A stretch of DNA of 64,000 nucleotides from Chryseobacterium artocarpi (GCF_001684975.1 NZ_MAYH01000045.1:248001-312000), one strand, 5' to 3'. Shown: positions 26,778-36,582, numbered from the stretch's first letter. Made by a program: numbers and translations. Notes: generated from the letters alone by a model not told the origin.

Positions 26778-26926
26778 AAATAATAATGCAATTTTAAGTT
26801 TCTTTAAGTTTGTTATACAATGAATGATTATTTAATTGCTTTAATTCTATTGTGTTAGGTAGGGTTTTTAACCGAATTTAAATTCATTTCAGGGTGAATT
26901 TTAGGAGGGTGTAGATTATTATTTTA

Positions 26927-26934
26927 TACATTTG
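26927..26934 (+). promoter_or_regulatory. -7 element TACATTTG of the second DUF3078 gene
   Basis: Exact TAnnTTTG match 16 bases before the ATG at 26951, so the transcript would have a very short leader. No clear -33 TTTG. Confidence 0.55.
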
Positions 26935-26950
26935 TAAAAAATCGTTGATT

Positions 26951-27874
26951 ATGAAAAAAGTTTTATTGATCGCTTCCATTTCTTTTGGGGCTATTGTAAC
27001 AGCACAAGAAACTAAAGCTGATGCTCCGGCAGCAGATACTGTTAAAGCCTGGTCTATTCAGGGACAAAATACATTGATGCTTAATCAGGCTGCCTTTTCA
27101 AACTGGGTAGGTGGTGGAGCCAACAACGTAGGATGGCTTGCTGGTGTTAATTATAACCTTACCTATGAAAAGAATAAAGATCTTTGGGAAAACATTATCA
27201 TTCTTGGCTACGGACAAAACAATACACAGGGTACCGGAGTAAGAAAAACTCAGGATGTTATCAACCTATCAACCAATTACGGGCGAGAGTTTGCTAAACA
27301 CTGGTATTTCTCTGCGGGTGCGGGTCTTCAAACTCAGTTTGCGCCAGGTTATGAAGATGGAAATAATCCTGATGCAAAGAAAATATCAAACTTTATGGCT
27401 CCGGGATATCTGAATCTAGGTGCTGGTGTTACTTACCGCCCGAATGATAATCTGACGGTAACTTTACGCCCTGCCAACGCAAGATGGACGTTTGTACTAG
27501 ATAAAGATCTCCAGACAGCAGGCACTTATGGTCTTAAAAATGATGGAGATTCTTCACTGTTCCAATTCGGTTTCTTGGGAACGGCAATGTATAAGCTAAA
27601 AATTATGGAAAACATTACTTTGCTTAATACAGCTTCCGTATTCTCAAACTATTTAGATCACCCTGAAAGATTGGTATTAGGATATAGCGGAGTGTTAAGC
27701 ATGAAAATTAATAAATATATCTCTACCAATGTTACTCTTGATCTTTTGTATGATCACAATCAGATCTGGAAAACACAGCTAAAGCAAACATTGGGAGTCG
27801 GTCTTGCCTATAACTTTGACAATGGAAAAAAACGTTCCGAAAATAAAGATAACCAAAGCTGGTTGAAAAAATAA
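26951..27874 (+). CDS. DUF3078 protein, second of a tandem pair
   Basis: 307 residues from the ATG at 26951; an in-frame TTG 6 bases upstream is less likely. Signal peptide ending ATVTAQ-like (MKKVLLIASISFGAIVTAQ), then the DUF3078 signature NTLMLNQAAFSNWVGGGANNVGWLAG and an outer-membrane-like strand pattern that can be aligned with the upstream copy end to end. The differences cluster in the linker after the signal peptide and in the loops (TQGTGVRK for TKGQGIRK, DHPERL for DRPDRL). Separate promoter and terminator suggest different expression of the two copies. Confidence 0.88.
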   Translation: MKKVLLIASISFGAIVTAQETKADAPAADTVKAWSIQGQNTLMLNQAAFSNWVGGGANNVGWLAGVNYNLTYEKNKDLWENIIILGYGQNNTQGTGVRKTQDVINLSTNYGREFAKHWYFSAGAGLQTQFAPGYEDGNNPDAKKISNFMAPGYLNLGAGVTYRPNDNLTVTLRPANARWTFVLDKDLQTAGTYGLKNDGDSSLFQFGFLGTAMYKLKIMENITLLNTASVFSNYLDHPERLVLGYSGVLSMKINKYISTNVTLDLLYDHNQIWKTQLKQTLGVGLAYNFDNGKKRSENKDNQSWLKK

Positions 27875-27891
27875 TCCGGAATGATATACAT

Positions 27892-27922
27892 AAAAAAGCA
27901 CTTCAATCTGAAGTGCTTTTTC
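27892..27922. terminator. Bidirectional terminator between DUF3078 and sufD
   Basis: AAAAAGCACTTC and GAAGTGCTTTTT arms around AATCT, T-runs on both strands. It ends the second DUF3078 transcript and the suf operon. Confidence 0.85.
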
Positions 27923-27942
27923 TTTATCAATATATATAAATT

Positions 27943-29277
27943 TTAAAATTCTATATCTACTTCAAGTTTCTCTGCCAAAAGCTTTGAAATTTTCTCTTTT
28001 AAAGGCTCAATATCGATATTCTGCATCGCATCGTTTGCGAATGCATATAGAAGTAACGCCTGAGCTTCTTTTTTAGAAATCCCTCTGGCTCTTAAATAGA
28101 ATAAAGCATCTTCATTCAGCTGTCCCACTGTACATCCGTGAGAACACTTTACATCATCAGCAAAGATCTCCAACTGAGGTTTAGTATCAATACTAGCTCC
28201 TTCGCTTAGCAACACATTATTGTTCTGCTGATAAGCATTGGTCTTCTGAGCGATTTTATCAACAAATACTTTTCCGTTGAAAACTCCGTGAGCATTACCA
28301 TCAAAAATTCCTTTGTAGTTCTGGTAACTTTCACAGTTTGGTTGATTGTGATGAACCGCCGTATGGTGGTCTACCAACTGATCTTTTCCGATAATCGTAA
28401 TACCATTCATGAATGAATTAATATTGGAACCATTCTGGATAAAATCAAGGTTGTTTCTTACTAACTTACCTCCGAAAGAGAATGTATTTACAGTCGTTAA
28501 ACTGTCTTTCTCCTGTTTTGCAAAGGTATTGTCTATAAGGTAAGAAGTATTATTATCGTTCTGAAGCTTGTGCCAGTCTGCTTTTGCATTTGGATAAGTG
28601 AAAATTTCAGTCACAGAGTTTGTTAACACATAAGTGTCATCAAAATTGTGGTGACTTTCGATGATTTCTACTTTTGCACCATCTTCTACGATCAATAAAT
28701 TTCTTGTATTGTAGAATGTATTTTCTTCCTGATTCTGAGAAATATAGAAAACGTGAATTGGCTTTTCAATCACTACATTTTTAGGAACTTTCAAAAAGAA
28801 ACCATATTTGCAGTATGCAAGGTTTAAGTTTGTGAAAGCTAAATCCTTAGAAGCAATTGTATTGAAGTATTTTTCAAAAACCTCTTTATGTTTATCATCA
28901 TTCAATGCATAATTGAATGAAAGGAACTCTACATTTTCAATAGAAACTTTAGAAAGTTCTTTGTGAAGTTTACCGTTTACAAAAACAATCCAATCGAAGT
29001 TTTCTTCACCCAGATGCAATTGGTCAAACTGCTCTTTAGTGATATTGTGGTGTTCATTCGGGAAGAAGTTGTAGCTTTTTTCCGTGATCTCCTTTAGATT
29101 GGTATATTTATATTCTTCGTCTTTTTTTGTCGGAAAACCAACGTTTTCAAACTTTTGAAGAGCAGCTTTTCTATCTTCATCCAGAAATCTGTGACGAAGG
29201 CTCTCCAAAAACTCATTATGGTTTTCGATGATTTGTTCTTTTAATGCCATTACTGGTATATCTGTGGTTTGCACCAT
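27943..29277 (-). CDS. sufD: Fe-S cluster assembly protein SufD
   Basis: 444 residues. Typical SufD: N-terminal helical domain (LESLRHRFLDEDRKAALQKFENVGFPTKKDEEYKYTNLKEI) and a beta-helix core with conserved NGKLHKELSK, HHTAVHHNQPNCESYQNYKG, HGVFNGKVFVDKIAQKTNAYQQNNNVLLSEGASIDTKPQLEIFADDVKCSHGCTVGQLNEDALFYLRARGI near the C-terminus. SufD pairs with SufB in the SufBC2D scaffold. It is the last gene of the suf operon here, 138 bases after sufC; sufS does not follow. Confidence 0.96.
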   Translation of the reverse strand: MVQTTDIPVMALKEQIIENHNEFLESLRHRFLDEDRKAALQKFENVGFPTKKDEEYKYTNLKEITEKSYNFFPNEHHNITKEQFDQLHLGEENFDWIVFVNGKLHKELSKVSIENVEFLSFNYALNDDKHKEVFEKYFNTIASKDLAFTNLNLAYCKYGFFLKVPKNVVIEKPIHVFYISQNQEENTFYNTRNLLIVEDGAKVEIIESHHNFDDTYVLTNSVTEIFTYPNAKADWHKLQNDNNTSYLIDNTFAKQEKDSLTTVNTFSFGGKLVRNNLDFIQNGSNINSFMNGITIIGKDQLVDHHTAVHHNQPNCESYQNYKGIFDGNAHGVFNGKVFVDKIAQKTNAYQQNNNVLLSEGASIDTKPQLEIFADDVKCSHGCTVGQLNEDALFYLRARGISKKEAQALLLYAFANDAMQNIDIEPLKEKISKLLAEKLEVDIEF

Positions 29278-29415
29278 TTTTTCTTTTTATTTTGAACTAA
29301 AAATATTGCTATTCCGAGGAACAGGTAATCCAATTTTTAATATTAGAGATTCTTTTTTGCTACGTTTATGAATACCAGCGAAAATTTTTAATCTCTGAAA
29401 TAATACTTCTTATGA

Positions 29416-30159
29416 TTAGTTAAGAAGCCAGTCGTACCCTTTTTCTTCAAGTTCTAAAGCAAGAGATTTATCACCAGTTTTGATGATTTTTCCATTAGCT
29501 AAAACGTGAACGAAGTCCGGTTGAATATAATTAAGCAATCTTTGATAGTGGGTAATCAAAAGAACTGCGTTTCCTTCATTTTTAAAAGCATTTACACCGT
29601 CTGCAACAATTCTTAGTGCATCAATGTCTAATCCTGAATCTGTTTCATCAAGAATAGCCAATTTCGGGTCCAGCATCATCATCTGGAAGATCTCGTTTCT
29701 TTTCTTTTCACCTCCTGAAAATCCTTCATTTAATGATCTTGAAAGGAAATCTTTTTTGATTCCTAATTTTTCAGATTTTTCACGGATTAAAGCAAGCATT
29801 TCTTTTGCTGGCATTTCAGCTAATCCGTTTGCTTTTCTTGTTTCGTTTAAAGCAGCTTTGATGAAGTTCGTTACAGAAACTCCCGGAATTTCCACTGGAT
29901 ATTGGAAAGATAGGAAGATTCCTTTGTGTGCTCTGTCTTCAGGAGCATCTTCAATGATGTCTTCTCCTTGGAAAATGATTTCTCCACCTGTCACTTCGTA
30001 ATCCTCTTTTCCAGCGATTACAGAAGAAAGGGTAGACTTACCAGCTCCGTTTGGTCCCATAATAGCGTGAACTTCGCCTGGCTTTATTTCAAGGTTAATC
30101 CCTTTTAATATTTCTGCGCCGTCTTCAATTTTGGCGTGAAGGTCTTTAATTTGTAACAT
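29416..30159 (-). CDS. sufC: Fe-S cluster assembly ATPase SufC
   Basis: 247 residues, ABC-type ATPase without membrane part. Walker A GPNGAGKST (~36-44), signature SGGEKKRNEIFQM, Walker B LAILDETDSGLDIDAL, H-loop ITHYQRLL. SufC drives conformational change in the SufBC2D scaffold. It lies 30 bases downstream of the HIUase-like gene, within the operon. Confidence 0.97.
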   Translation of the reverse strand: MLQIKDLHAKIEDGAEILKGINLEIKPGEVHAIMGPNGAGKSTLSSVIAGKEDYEVTGGEIIFQGEDIIEDAPEDRAHKGIFLSFQYPVEIPGVSVTNFIKAALNETRKANGLAEMPAKEMLALIREKSEKLGIKKDFLSRSLNEGFSGGEKKRNEIFQMMMLDPKLAILDETDSGLDIDALRIVADGVNAFKNEGNAVLLITHYQRLLNYIQPDFVHVLANGKIIKTGDKSLALELEEKGYDWLLN

Positions 30160-30189
30160 TCTTGCTAACTTTTTCTTTTTATAATTGTA

Positions 30190-30600
30190 CTAGCTTCCTC
30201 TGTATGTGGAATATCCAAATGGTGATAAAGTAATCGGAACATGATAATGCTCGTTGTCTTTGATCTTGAATATTACTTCAATAGCCGGATAGAAGCTTTC
30301 TATATTTTTATGTTTGTAATAATCTTCTATGAAGAATACAAGTTTGTATTTTCCGTTATTATCGGTTTTTTGATATGGTAAAAAATCTGAAACCCTGCCA
30401 TTATTATCAGTTTGCTTTTTACCCAAAGAAACCCATTGTTTTGTGGTTTCATTATATTTTTCCAGTTCTATTTCAACTTTTCCTGCTGGTTTCCCTTCTG
30501 AAATATCAAGAATATGACTTGATAATTGAAATCCTTTTTTTTCCTGAGCGGAGAAACTTAGAAAAATAAATCCAAAAAATGCCAATAAGAACTTTTTCAT
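30190..30600 (-). CDS. Exported transthyretin-like protein / 5-hydroxyisourate hydrolase
   Basis: 136 residues from the ATG at 30600, which gives a signal peptide (MKKFLLAFFGFIFLSFSAQ); an in-frame ATG at 30630 would overlap the end of sufB. The mature part is a complete HIUase/transthyretin domain: LSSHILD with His29, GKPAG, NNGR with Arg69, YYKHKNIESFYPAIEVIF, HYHVPITLSPFGYSTY and the C-terminal signature YRGS (133-136). HIUase hydrolyses 5-hydroxyisourate in uric acid breakdown. No other purine catabolism genes are nearby; instead it sits between sufB and sufC. The His/Arg/His set and YRGS suggest an active enzyme in the periplasm, but a different role is possible. Confidence 0.9.
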   Translation of the reverse strand: MKKFLLAFFGFIFLSFSAQEKKGFQLSSHILDISEGKPAGKVEIELEKYNETTKQWVSLGKKQTDNNGRVSDFLPYQKTDNNGKYKLVFFIEDYYKHKNIESFYPAIEVIFKIKDNEHYHVPITLSPFGYSTYRGS

Positions 30601-30622
30601 AGAGACTATCTTTTTCAATTGA

Positions 30623-32071
30623 TTACCCAACTGATCCTTCTAATGAGATTTCTAATAGTTTCTGAGCTTCAATAGCAAATTCCATTGGAAGTTTATTTAA
30701 TACCTCTTTACTGAAGCCGTTTACGATCAAAGCAATTGCTCTTTCCGTATCGATACCTCTTTGGTTACAGTAGAAGATCTGATCTTCCCCGATTTTTGAA
30801 GTCGTTGCTTCGTGTTCCAATTGTGCGGTAGGATCTTTGATTTCAATGTAAGGGAAAGTGTGTGCTCCACATTCATTACCCATCAATAAAGAGTCGCATT
30901 GAGAGAAGTTTCTTGCTCCTTTTGCAGAAGGCATTACTTTTACCTGTCCTCTGTATGAGTTTTGAGATTTTCCTGCAGAAATACCTTTTGAAATGATCGT
31001 TGATTTGGTGTTTTTTCCAATGTGGATCATTTTTGTTCCTGTATCTGCATATTGGTGGTTATTCGTTACCGCGATAGAGTAGAACTCTCCGATTGAATTG
31101 TCACCTTTCAGAATACAAGATGGGTATTTCCAAGTTACAGCAGAACCTGTTTCCACCTGTGTCCATGAGATTTTTGCATTTCTTTCGCAAAGACCTCTCT
31201 TCGTTACAAAGTTGAATACACCTCCTTTTCCTTCTTCATTACCTGGATACCAGTTCTGTACTGTAGAATATTTAATTTCAGCATTATCCATTGCGATCAA
31301 CTCAACAACGGCAGCGTGAAGCTGGTTTTCGTCTCTTGATGGAGCTGTACATCCTTCAAGATAAGAAACATAACTTCCTTCGTCTGCGATAACAAGTGTT
31401 CTTTCAAACTGTCCTGTTCCTGCCTGGTTGATACGGAAATACGTAGAAAGTTCCATTGGGCATTTTACCCCTTTTGGAATATAACAGAAACTTCCGTCAG
31501 AGAATACTGCGGAATTTAATGCTGCATAAAAGTTATCTCCTCTAGGAACTACTTTTCCAAGATATTTTCTTACTAAATCTGGATGATTTTTGATAGCTTC
31601 AGAGATAGAACAGAAAATAATTCCTTTTTCCATCAATGTTTCCTGGAAAGTGGTTTTCACAGAAACTGAATCTATTACGATATCTACAGCTACTCCTGAA
31701 AGTCTTTTTTGTTCCTCGATATTAATCCCTAGCTTTTCGAAAGTTTTCAATAATTCAGGGTCTACCTGGTCAAGGCTTTCCAGTTCAGGTTTTGCCTTTG
31801 GAGCCGCGTAGTAACGGATTGCTTGAAAATCTGGTTTTTCATATTTGATATTTGCCCAGTTAGGCTCTACCATTTTCAACCAGATTTTGAAAGATTCCAA
31901 ACGCCATTCAGTCATCCATTCGGGTTCTTCTTTTTTAGCAGAAATCGCACGGATGATATCCTCATTTAAACCAATTGGGAAGTCTTCGTAATCAATCTTG
32001 GTTTCCCAACCGAATTCATATTTTTTATTTTCTAGATCGACTCTTAAATCGTCTTCAGTATATTTACTCAT
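30623..32071 (-). CDS. sufB: Fe-S cluster assembly protein SufB
   Basis: 482 residues. Conserved SufB blocks: [162 protein letters not shown]. SufB is the scaffold where the cluster is built. It follows sufA by 67 bases and its end lies 23 bases before the next start. Confidence 0.97.
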   Translation of the reverse strand: MSKYTEDDLRVDLENKKYEFGWETKIDYEDFPIGLNEDIIRAISAKKEEPEWMTEWRLESFKIWLKMVEPNWANIKYEKPDFQAIRYYAAPKAKPELESLDQVDPELLKTFEKLGINIEEQKRLSGVAVDIVIDSVSVKTTFQETLMEKGIIFCSISEAIKNHPDLVRKYLGKVVPRGDNFYAALNSAVFSDGSFCYIPKGVKCPMELSTYFRINQAGTGQFERTLVIADEGSYVSYLEGCTAPSRDENQLHAAVVELIAMDNAEIKYSTVQNWYPGNEEGKGGVFNFVTKRGLCERNAKISWTQVETGSAVTWKYPSCILKGDNSIGEFYSIAVTNNHQYADTGTKMIHIGKNTKSTIISKGISAGKSQNSYRGQVKVMPSAKGARNFSQCDSLLMGNECGAHTFPYIEIKDPTAQLEHEATTSKIGEDQIFYCNQRGIDTERAIALIVNGFSKEVLNKLPMEFAIEAQKLLEISLEGSVG

Positions 32072-32138
32072 TATAATTTTTTAGATTTCAGATTTAGACC
32101 TCATATTTTTCTGATGTCTAGGATCTTATGTCTTTTTT

Positions 32139-32468
32139 CTAAAGACTAAATGATTCTCCACATCCACATGTTCTGGATGCGTTCGGATTGTTAAAAACAA
32201 ATCCTTTTCCGTTCAATCCTCCTGAATATTCAAGAGTGGTTCCTGCTAAATAAAGGATGGATTTTTTATCTATAATAATCTTAATATCATTATCTTCAAA
32301 AATCTGATCTGTGTCTGTTTTTTGGTTGTCAAACTTTAAAACATACTCTAAACCAGAGCATCCGCCGCTTTTCACCCCAACTCTTATATAATCTTCAGCA
32401 GGGTTAAAACCATCTTCCGTCATAAGTTGGATGGCTTTCTCCTTTGCATAGTCTGATACTTTTATCAT
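32139..32468 (-). CDS. sufA: HesB/IscA-type Fe-S carrier
   Basis: 109 residues. A-type carrier pattern with three conserved Cys: SGGCSGLEYVLKF (Cys35) and CGCGESFSL at the C-terminus (Cys103 and Cys105 region). First gene of the suf operon. The protein passes clusters from the SufBCD scaffold to apo-proteins. Named sufA from context; the family cannot be split further by sequence alone. Confidence 0.93.
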   Translation of the reverse strand: MIKVSDYAKEKAIQLMTEDGFNPAEDYIRVGVKSGGCSGLEYVLKFDNQKTDTDQIFEDNDIKIIIDKKSILYLAGTTLEYSGGLNGKGFVFNNPNASRTCGCGESFSL

Positions 32469-32496
32469 TGTATTTATTTAGAATGATTTAATGAGG

Positions 32497-32504
32497 CAAA
32501 AATA
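32497..32504 (-). promoter_or_regulatory. -7 element TATTTTTG upstream of the suf operon
   Basis: Exact TAnnTTTG match on the minus strand, 28 bases before the sufA start. No convincing -33 box; no IscR-type operator was recognised. Confidence 0.5.
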
Positions 32505-32613
32505 CGAACAAAAATCAGGATATAAAAATCAGCATTTTTATTTTATCGATTTTTATCATTGATGAGTTTAACCTTGGTAATCTTTTGAAATCCAAAACAT
32601 AAATTGACTCATA

Positions 32614-33462
32614 ATGAAAAAATTAGGCATTATTGCTCTGGCACTCTTTATACAGCAGGTTTCAGCACAGACAAACAGGTTTGTATATCAGGTAACGATG
32701 AAGCCGGATGCTGAAAATAAAACAGATATTAAAACTGAAAATGCATATCTCGATATTTCTCCTGAAAAATCTGTTTTTTACTCTGAGAACAGAATTAAAA
32801 GAGACTCAATCATGCAGAAAGCCTTTCAGGCAGGCGGTGGAAGAGGAAATATCAATCGAGAGCAGATGGAAAGTTTAAGGACCAATATCAATTATACTGT
32901 AGAAAAGGATAAGACGAATCAGAAAACTTATTTTAAAGACAGAATAGGGCGAGATTTATATTCTTATGAAGAGGACAGACCATTGGTATGGAAAATTTCT
33001 TCTGAAACTACAAAAATAGGAGAGTATAAGGTCCAGAAAGCGGAAACAGATTTTGCAGGAAGAAAGTGGACAGCATGGTTTACTACAGATTTACCGTATC
33101 AGGATGGTCCGTATAAGTTTGGAGGGCTTCCCGGATTGGTGGTAAAGGCAGAGGATGACAAAGGGGATTATTCTTTTGATTTAATGAAAAATTATAAAAT
33201 TGCTGAGTTTCCAACGTTGAATCAGTTTGGTAATACTTTAAAAGTGAAAAGAATGGATTTTGTAAAGCAACAGCAAAAGTTCAAATCAGATCCAATGTCC
33301 TTTATGACTCAGGGAACGGGAGGAATATCTGCTCCAATGAGAATAGGTGGAGGAAGAGGTCCCGGCGGAGGTAACGAGAATCCTGCTGATATGAGAAAGA
33401 GAATGGAAGAAAGGGTAAAAGAGGAAGCCAAAAAAAATACAAACCCAATAGAATTACAATAA
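32614..33462 (+). CDS. GLPGLI family exported protein
   Basis: 282 residues. Signal peptide MKKLGIIALALFIQQVSAQ. The family signature is clear: YKFGGLPGLVVKAEDDKGDYSFDLMKN (~170-196), with the earlier W-x-I-x-x-E and W-x-A-W-F-T-x-D-L-P strands. C-terminus is Gly/Arg/Glu-rich (IGGGRGPGGGNENPADMRKR) as in other members. GLPGLI proteins are found only in Bacteroidota, often beside TonB-linked systems; function unknown. Stands alone here. Confidence 0.88.
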   Translation: MKKLGIIALALFIQQVSAQTNRFVYQVTMKPDAENKTDIKTENAYLDISPEKSVFYSENRIKRDSIMQKAFQAGGGRGNINREQMESLRTNINYTVEKDKTNQKTYFKDRIGRDLYSYEEDRPLVWKISSETTKIGEYKVQKAETDFAGRKWTAWFTTDLPYQDGPYKFGGLPGLVVKAEDDKGDYSFDLMKNYKIAEFPTLNQFGNTLKVKRMDFVKQQQKFKSDPMSFMTQGTGGISAPMRIGGGRGPGGGNENPADMRKRMEERVKEEAKKNTNPIELQ

Positions 33463-33466
33463 ATGA

Positions 33467-33497
33467 AAAGACTGTCTATATGAGACAGTCTTTTTTA
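33467..33497 (+). terminator. Terminator of the GLPGLI gene
   Basis: AAAAGACTGTCT and AGACAGTCTTTT arms around ATATG, then T-run. Lies between convergent genes and may work both ways. Confidence 0.85.
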
Positions 33498-33517
33498 TTT
33501 TTAATGGTGTAATTTAC

Positions 33518-34375
33518 TTATTTTAAAAGCTGATTAAAAGTATCACCTTGTTTGATATCACCTGTATTATAACCTTTCATGAACCATTCTTTACGTTGTG
33601 CAGATGATCCATGAGTAAAGCTTTCCTGATTCACATATCCTTGTCCTCTCTTTTGAATATTATCATCTCCTACGGCTTCAGCAGCATCTATAGCAGATTG
33701 TATATCTCCGGGTTCCAGAATCTTTTTTGAATCATCGGTACGTCTTGCCCAAACTCCGGCATAAAAATCTGCCTGTAATTCTGTAGCAACAGATACTCTG
33801 TTCATTTCTGCTTCTGAATATCTTCCACTTCTTCTTAAGGCGTCTACTTTCTGTGTAGTTCCTAAAAGTGTTTGTACGTGGTGTCCTACTTCATGAGCAA
33901 GAACATAAGCCACTGTGAATTCAGTTACTTTAGCCCCAAACCTCTGTTGAAGTTCACCAAAGAAGCTCATATCCATATATACTTTTTGGTCGGCAGGGCA
34001 ATAAAATGGACCCATTGCAGATTGAGCGGTTCCGCATGCAGAATTTGTTGTGTCTTCAAAAAGTACAATTTTAGGATCAACATATGTCATTCCGTTTTCT
34101 TTGAAAACCTGATTCCAGGTTTGGGAATTCCAAGCATCAAGCATATCTACCATTTGCCCGATTTGTTTTTCTTCTGCTGTAAGTTCTCTTCTTTCAGAAT
34201 TACCGGAAGATTGTACGCTGCCGGAATTCAAAATACCGGAAGGATCTCCGCCTAAAAAGAAAACAATAGCTGCTATAATTAAAGTTCCGAGTCCGCCACC
34301 TACGATCATACCACCTCCGCCACCGGAGCCACGGCGATCATCAACGTTGCCGCCTCTGTCGTCTGTCCATCTCAT
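33518..34375 (-). CDS. Neutral zinc metallopeptidase, YpfJ-like
   Basis: 285 residues. N-terminal cytoplasmic Gly/Arg/Asp-rich segment (MRWTDDRGGN, then poly-Gly), one membrane helix (~23-42), then a peptidase domain with HEVGHHVQ (161-168) and ELQADFYAGVWARR (Glu as third zinc ligand). This architecture, with RxSxNVEDRR-like start, matches the YpfJ/KPN_02809 family of putative zinc peptidases; activity is inferred from the motif. No partners visible. It is transcribed divergently from nothing near; a 128-base gap separates it from the MdoB-like gene. Confidence 0.9.
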   Translation of the reverse strand: MRWTDDRGGNVDDRRGSGGGGGMIVGGGLGTLIIAAIVFFLGGDPSGILNSGSVQSSGNSERRELTAEEKQIGQMVDMLDAWNSQTWNQVFKENGMTYVDPKIVLFEDTTNSACGTAQSAMGPFYCPADQKVYMDMSFFGELQQRFGAKVTEFTVAYVLAHEVGHHVQTLLGTTQKVDALRRSGRYSEAEMNRVSVATELQADFYAGVWARRTDDSKKILEPGDIQSAIDAAEAVGDDNIQKRGQGYVNQESFTHGSSAQRKEWFMKGYNTGDIKQGDTFNQLLK

Positions 34376-34503
34376 AATAATATGTTTTTTTGTATCCGTA
34401 AATTTATAAAATTAAAGTTTACGATAATTTATTAAAGTTACATCTGGTTTACTGCTCATTGAACTTTTCTGAAAACGAATATTTCATATTCTAAAATATA
34501 AAA

Positions 34504-36582
34504 TTATCGGTTAAGTTGTTTGGTCTTCAGCCAATAAGATGTTGATTGATATGCTGAAATGGCATCATCTACCAGCTTCTGATCTTTATCTTTTAATAAC
34601 TTCTCGTCATAGTATAATTTAAATTCAGGTGCTAAATTACTTTTTTCCAGTTCCAGAGAGTACTGTTTTGCTTTCTTAACCGGAGAAATGATTGTTAAAC
34701 GATTGTCTTTTACGAAACCAAGATCTTGATATGTAGCAATATAAGCCTTAGGCTGAAATTCCGGTTTGAAAACATCTTGTCCCAGAAACTTAGATTTATA
34801 GCTGAAGTTCAATAATCCGAAAAGAGTAGGCATTAGATCAATCTGTGACATCAATGCATCAAACTTTTGTGGCTGGATAAATCCTTCTGAGAAGATCATT
34901 GCCGGAATTCTGTATTTGTCCATTGGAAGTTCTGTTTTTCCTGCACTGGATGCACAATGATCCGAAACAATTACAAAGACCGTATTTTTATACCAATCCT
35001 GCTTTTTTGCCATATCGAAAAACAGCTTTAAAGAGTAATCAGTATATTTTACCCCTCCTTCACGGGATTTGGCTGTTCCCGGAATATCAATTCTTCCATC
35101 AGGATATGTAAAAGGTCTGTGGTTGGAAACTGTCATCCAGTGATTAAAGAATGGTTTTCCTGATTTCGCTTCAGCATTCATTACCTTAATCGCTTTTCTT
35201 GCCATATCTTCATCCGCAACACCCCAAACGTTGGCAAAGGTGATTTCTTCCGGTTTAAAGTTATTTCTGTCTACAATATCATATCCATTTCCTCCAAAGA
35301 AGTCCTGCATATTATCAAAATAACTATATCCACCGTAAAGATATTTAACGTCATATCCTTTTGATTTGAAAACGCTTCCGGTAGTGAATTTATTCTTGTT
35401 ATCATCTCTTTTAATGATACTTTCTCCAGCCGTAGGAGGAATGCAAAGAGTCAAAGCTTCCAGACCTCGTACTGTTCTGTTTCCTGTAGCATAAAGATTG
35501 GTAAACATAAGTGACTTTTCAGCAAGGCTATCCAGGAATGGAGTAATCTTCTGAGTGTTTCCATAATGTTCAAGGAAATCTGCGGAAAGACTTTCAATAG
35601 AGATTAAAACAACGTTTTTCTTTACTTCAGGCTGTTCTGCTACAATATTTCGGGATAATGTCTTCTGTGGATACTGGCTTAAGAAGTTCTTTTCTGCCTG
35701 CTGTTGATCAAGTTGTGAATAGAATTGGAAATAGTCCAGTTCATTATGAGTAAACGCCCAATAGAACTTAGGAATTCCGTTAGCTTCAATTTCATCAGCA
35801 AAAACGTTATCAGACTTTATTTGCATTAATGAAGGAATTACCATTAAACTGACAGCGCAGAGAATTGTAAATGTCCCCAGTAAGATCAATTTTTGTTTAA
35901 AATTGGGCAATTCAAGCAATTCATTTTTTGTTTTTTTATAGATGAACCATGTAATAGCAATAGTTACAGCTAAGATTGCAGAAAATAATGGAACTACAGG
36001 GTAACTTTCCATGATGTTTCCAATCACTTCATTGGTGTAGATCAGGTAATCTACGGCGATAAAGTTGTAACGAACTCCAAATTCATTGTAGAAGAAATAT
36101 TCACTTACTCCGTTGAATATGATTGACAGCACATATAGAAGTAATGTGATAAAGTATAACACATTACGGATTTTGATTCTTTGTGTAGGAAGAAAAAGCA
36201 TTAATCCGAACAGGAATGTTTTTAATCCGACAAAAGTGAGTGCAATTTCCGTTATGGAACCACCATATTGTTTGAAAATGTTATTGGGAATCAACCAAAT
36301 GTAAAGGAAAAATAAAACCAAAGTACCAAAAATAATATAGCCATACGGTTTCTTATATTTCGAATTTGAAAGAAACAAAAAGTAGAGGGCTAATATGGCA
36401 CTGGCTAAGGTAAAGACAAAAAAGTCATTGACAATACCTACAAAGAGTACTTTAATTACCTCAAAGAAGCTGAAACTTGCCGTTGTAATGGGGTGAAAAA
36501 AGAATACTGTCCTTATGATCAGAGACAGAATAAGATAAAAAACTCCTAAATACAGGAATGGTTTTACTTTTTTTAGAAACAT
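34504..36582 (-). CDS. LTA synthase/MdoB-like sulfatase-fold membrane enzyme
   Basis: 692 residues. Five membrane helices in the first ~220 residues, then a periplasmic sulfatase-type domain: VVLISIESLSADFLEHYG, ATGNRTVRGLEALTL with the likely nucleophile Thr370, KPFFNHWMTVSNHRPFTYP and FVIVSDHCASSAG with metal-binding His/Asp. The family transfers phosphoglycerol or phosphoethanolamine groups in other bacteria; Bacteroidota have no lipoteichoic acid, so the acceptor here is unknown (periplasmic glycan or lipid A-related?). No adjacent pathway genes. Confidence 0.88.
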   Translation of the reverse strand: MFLKKVKPFLYLGVFYLILSLIIRTVFFFHPITTASFSFFEVIKVLFVGIVNDFFVFTLASAILALYFLFLSNSKYKKPYGYIIFGTLVLFFLYIWLIPNNIFKQYGGSITEIALTFVGLKTFLFGLMLFLPTQRIKIRNVLYFITLLLYVLSIIFNGVSEYFFYNEFGVRYNFIAVDYLIYTNEVIGNIMESYPVVPLFSAILAVTIAITWFIYKKTKNELLELPNFKQKLILLGTFTILCAVSLMVIPSLMQIKSDNVFADEIEANGIPKFYWAFTHNELDYFQFYSQLDQQQAEKNFLSQYPQKTLSRNIVAEQPEVKKNVVLISIESLSADFLEHYGNTQKITPFLDSLAEKSLMFTNLYATGNRTVRGLEALTLCIPPTAGESIIKRDDNKNKFTTGSVFKSKGYDVKYLYGGYSYFDNMQDFFGGNGYDIVDRNNFKPEEITFANVWGVADEDMARKAIKVMNAEAKSGKPFFNHWMTVSNHRPFTYPDGRIDIPGTAKSREGGVKYTDYSLKLFFDMAKKQDWYKNTVFVIVSDHCASSAGKTELPMDKYRIPAMIFSEGFIQPQKFDALMSQIDLMPTLFGLLNFSYKSKFLGQDVFKPEFQPKAYIATYQDLGFVKDNRLTIISPVKKAKQYSLELEKSNLAPEFKLYYDEKLLKDKDQKLVDDAISAYQSTSYWLKTKQLNR

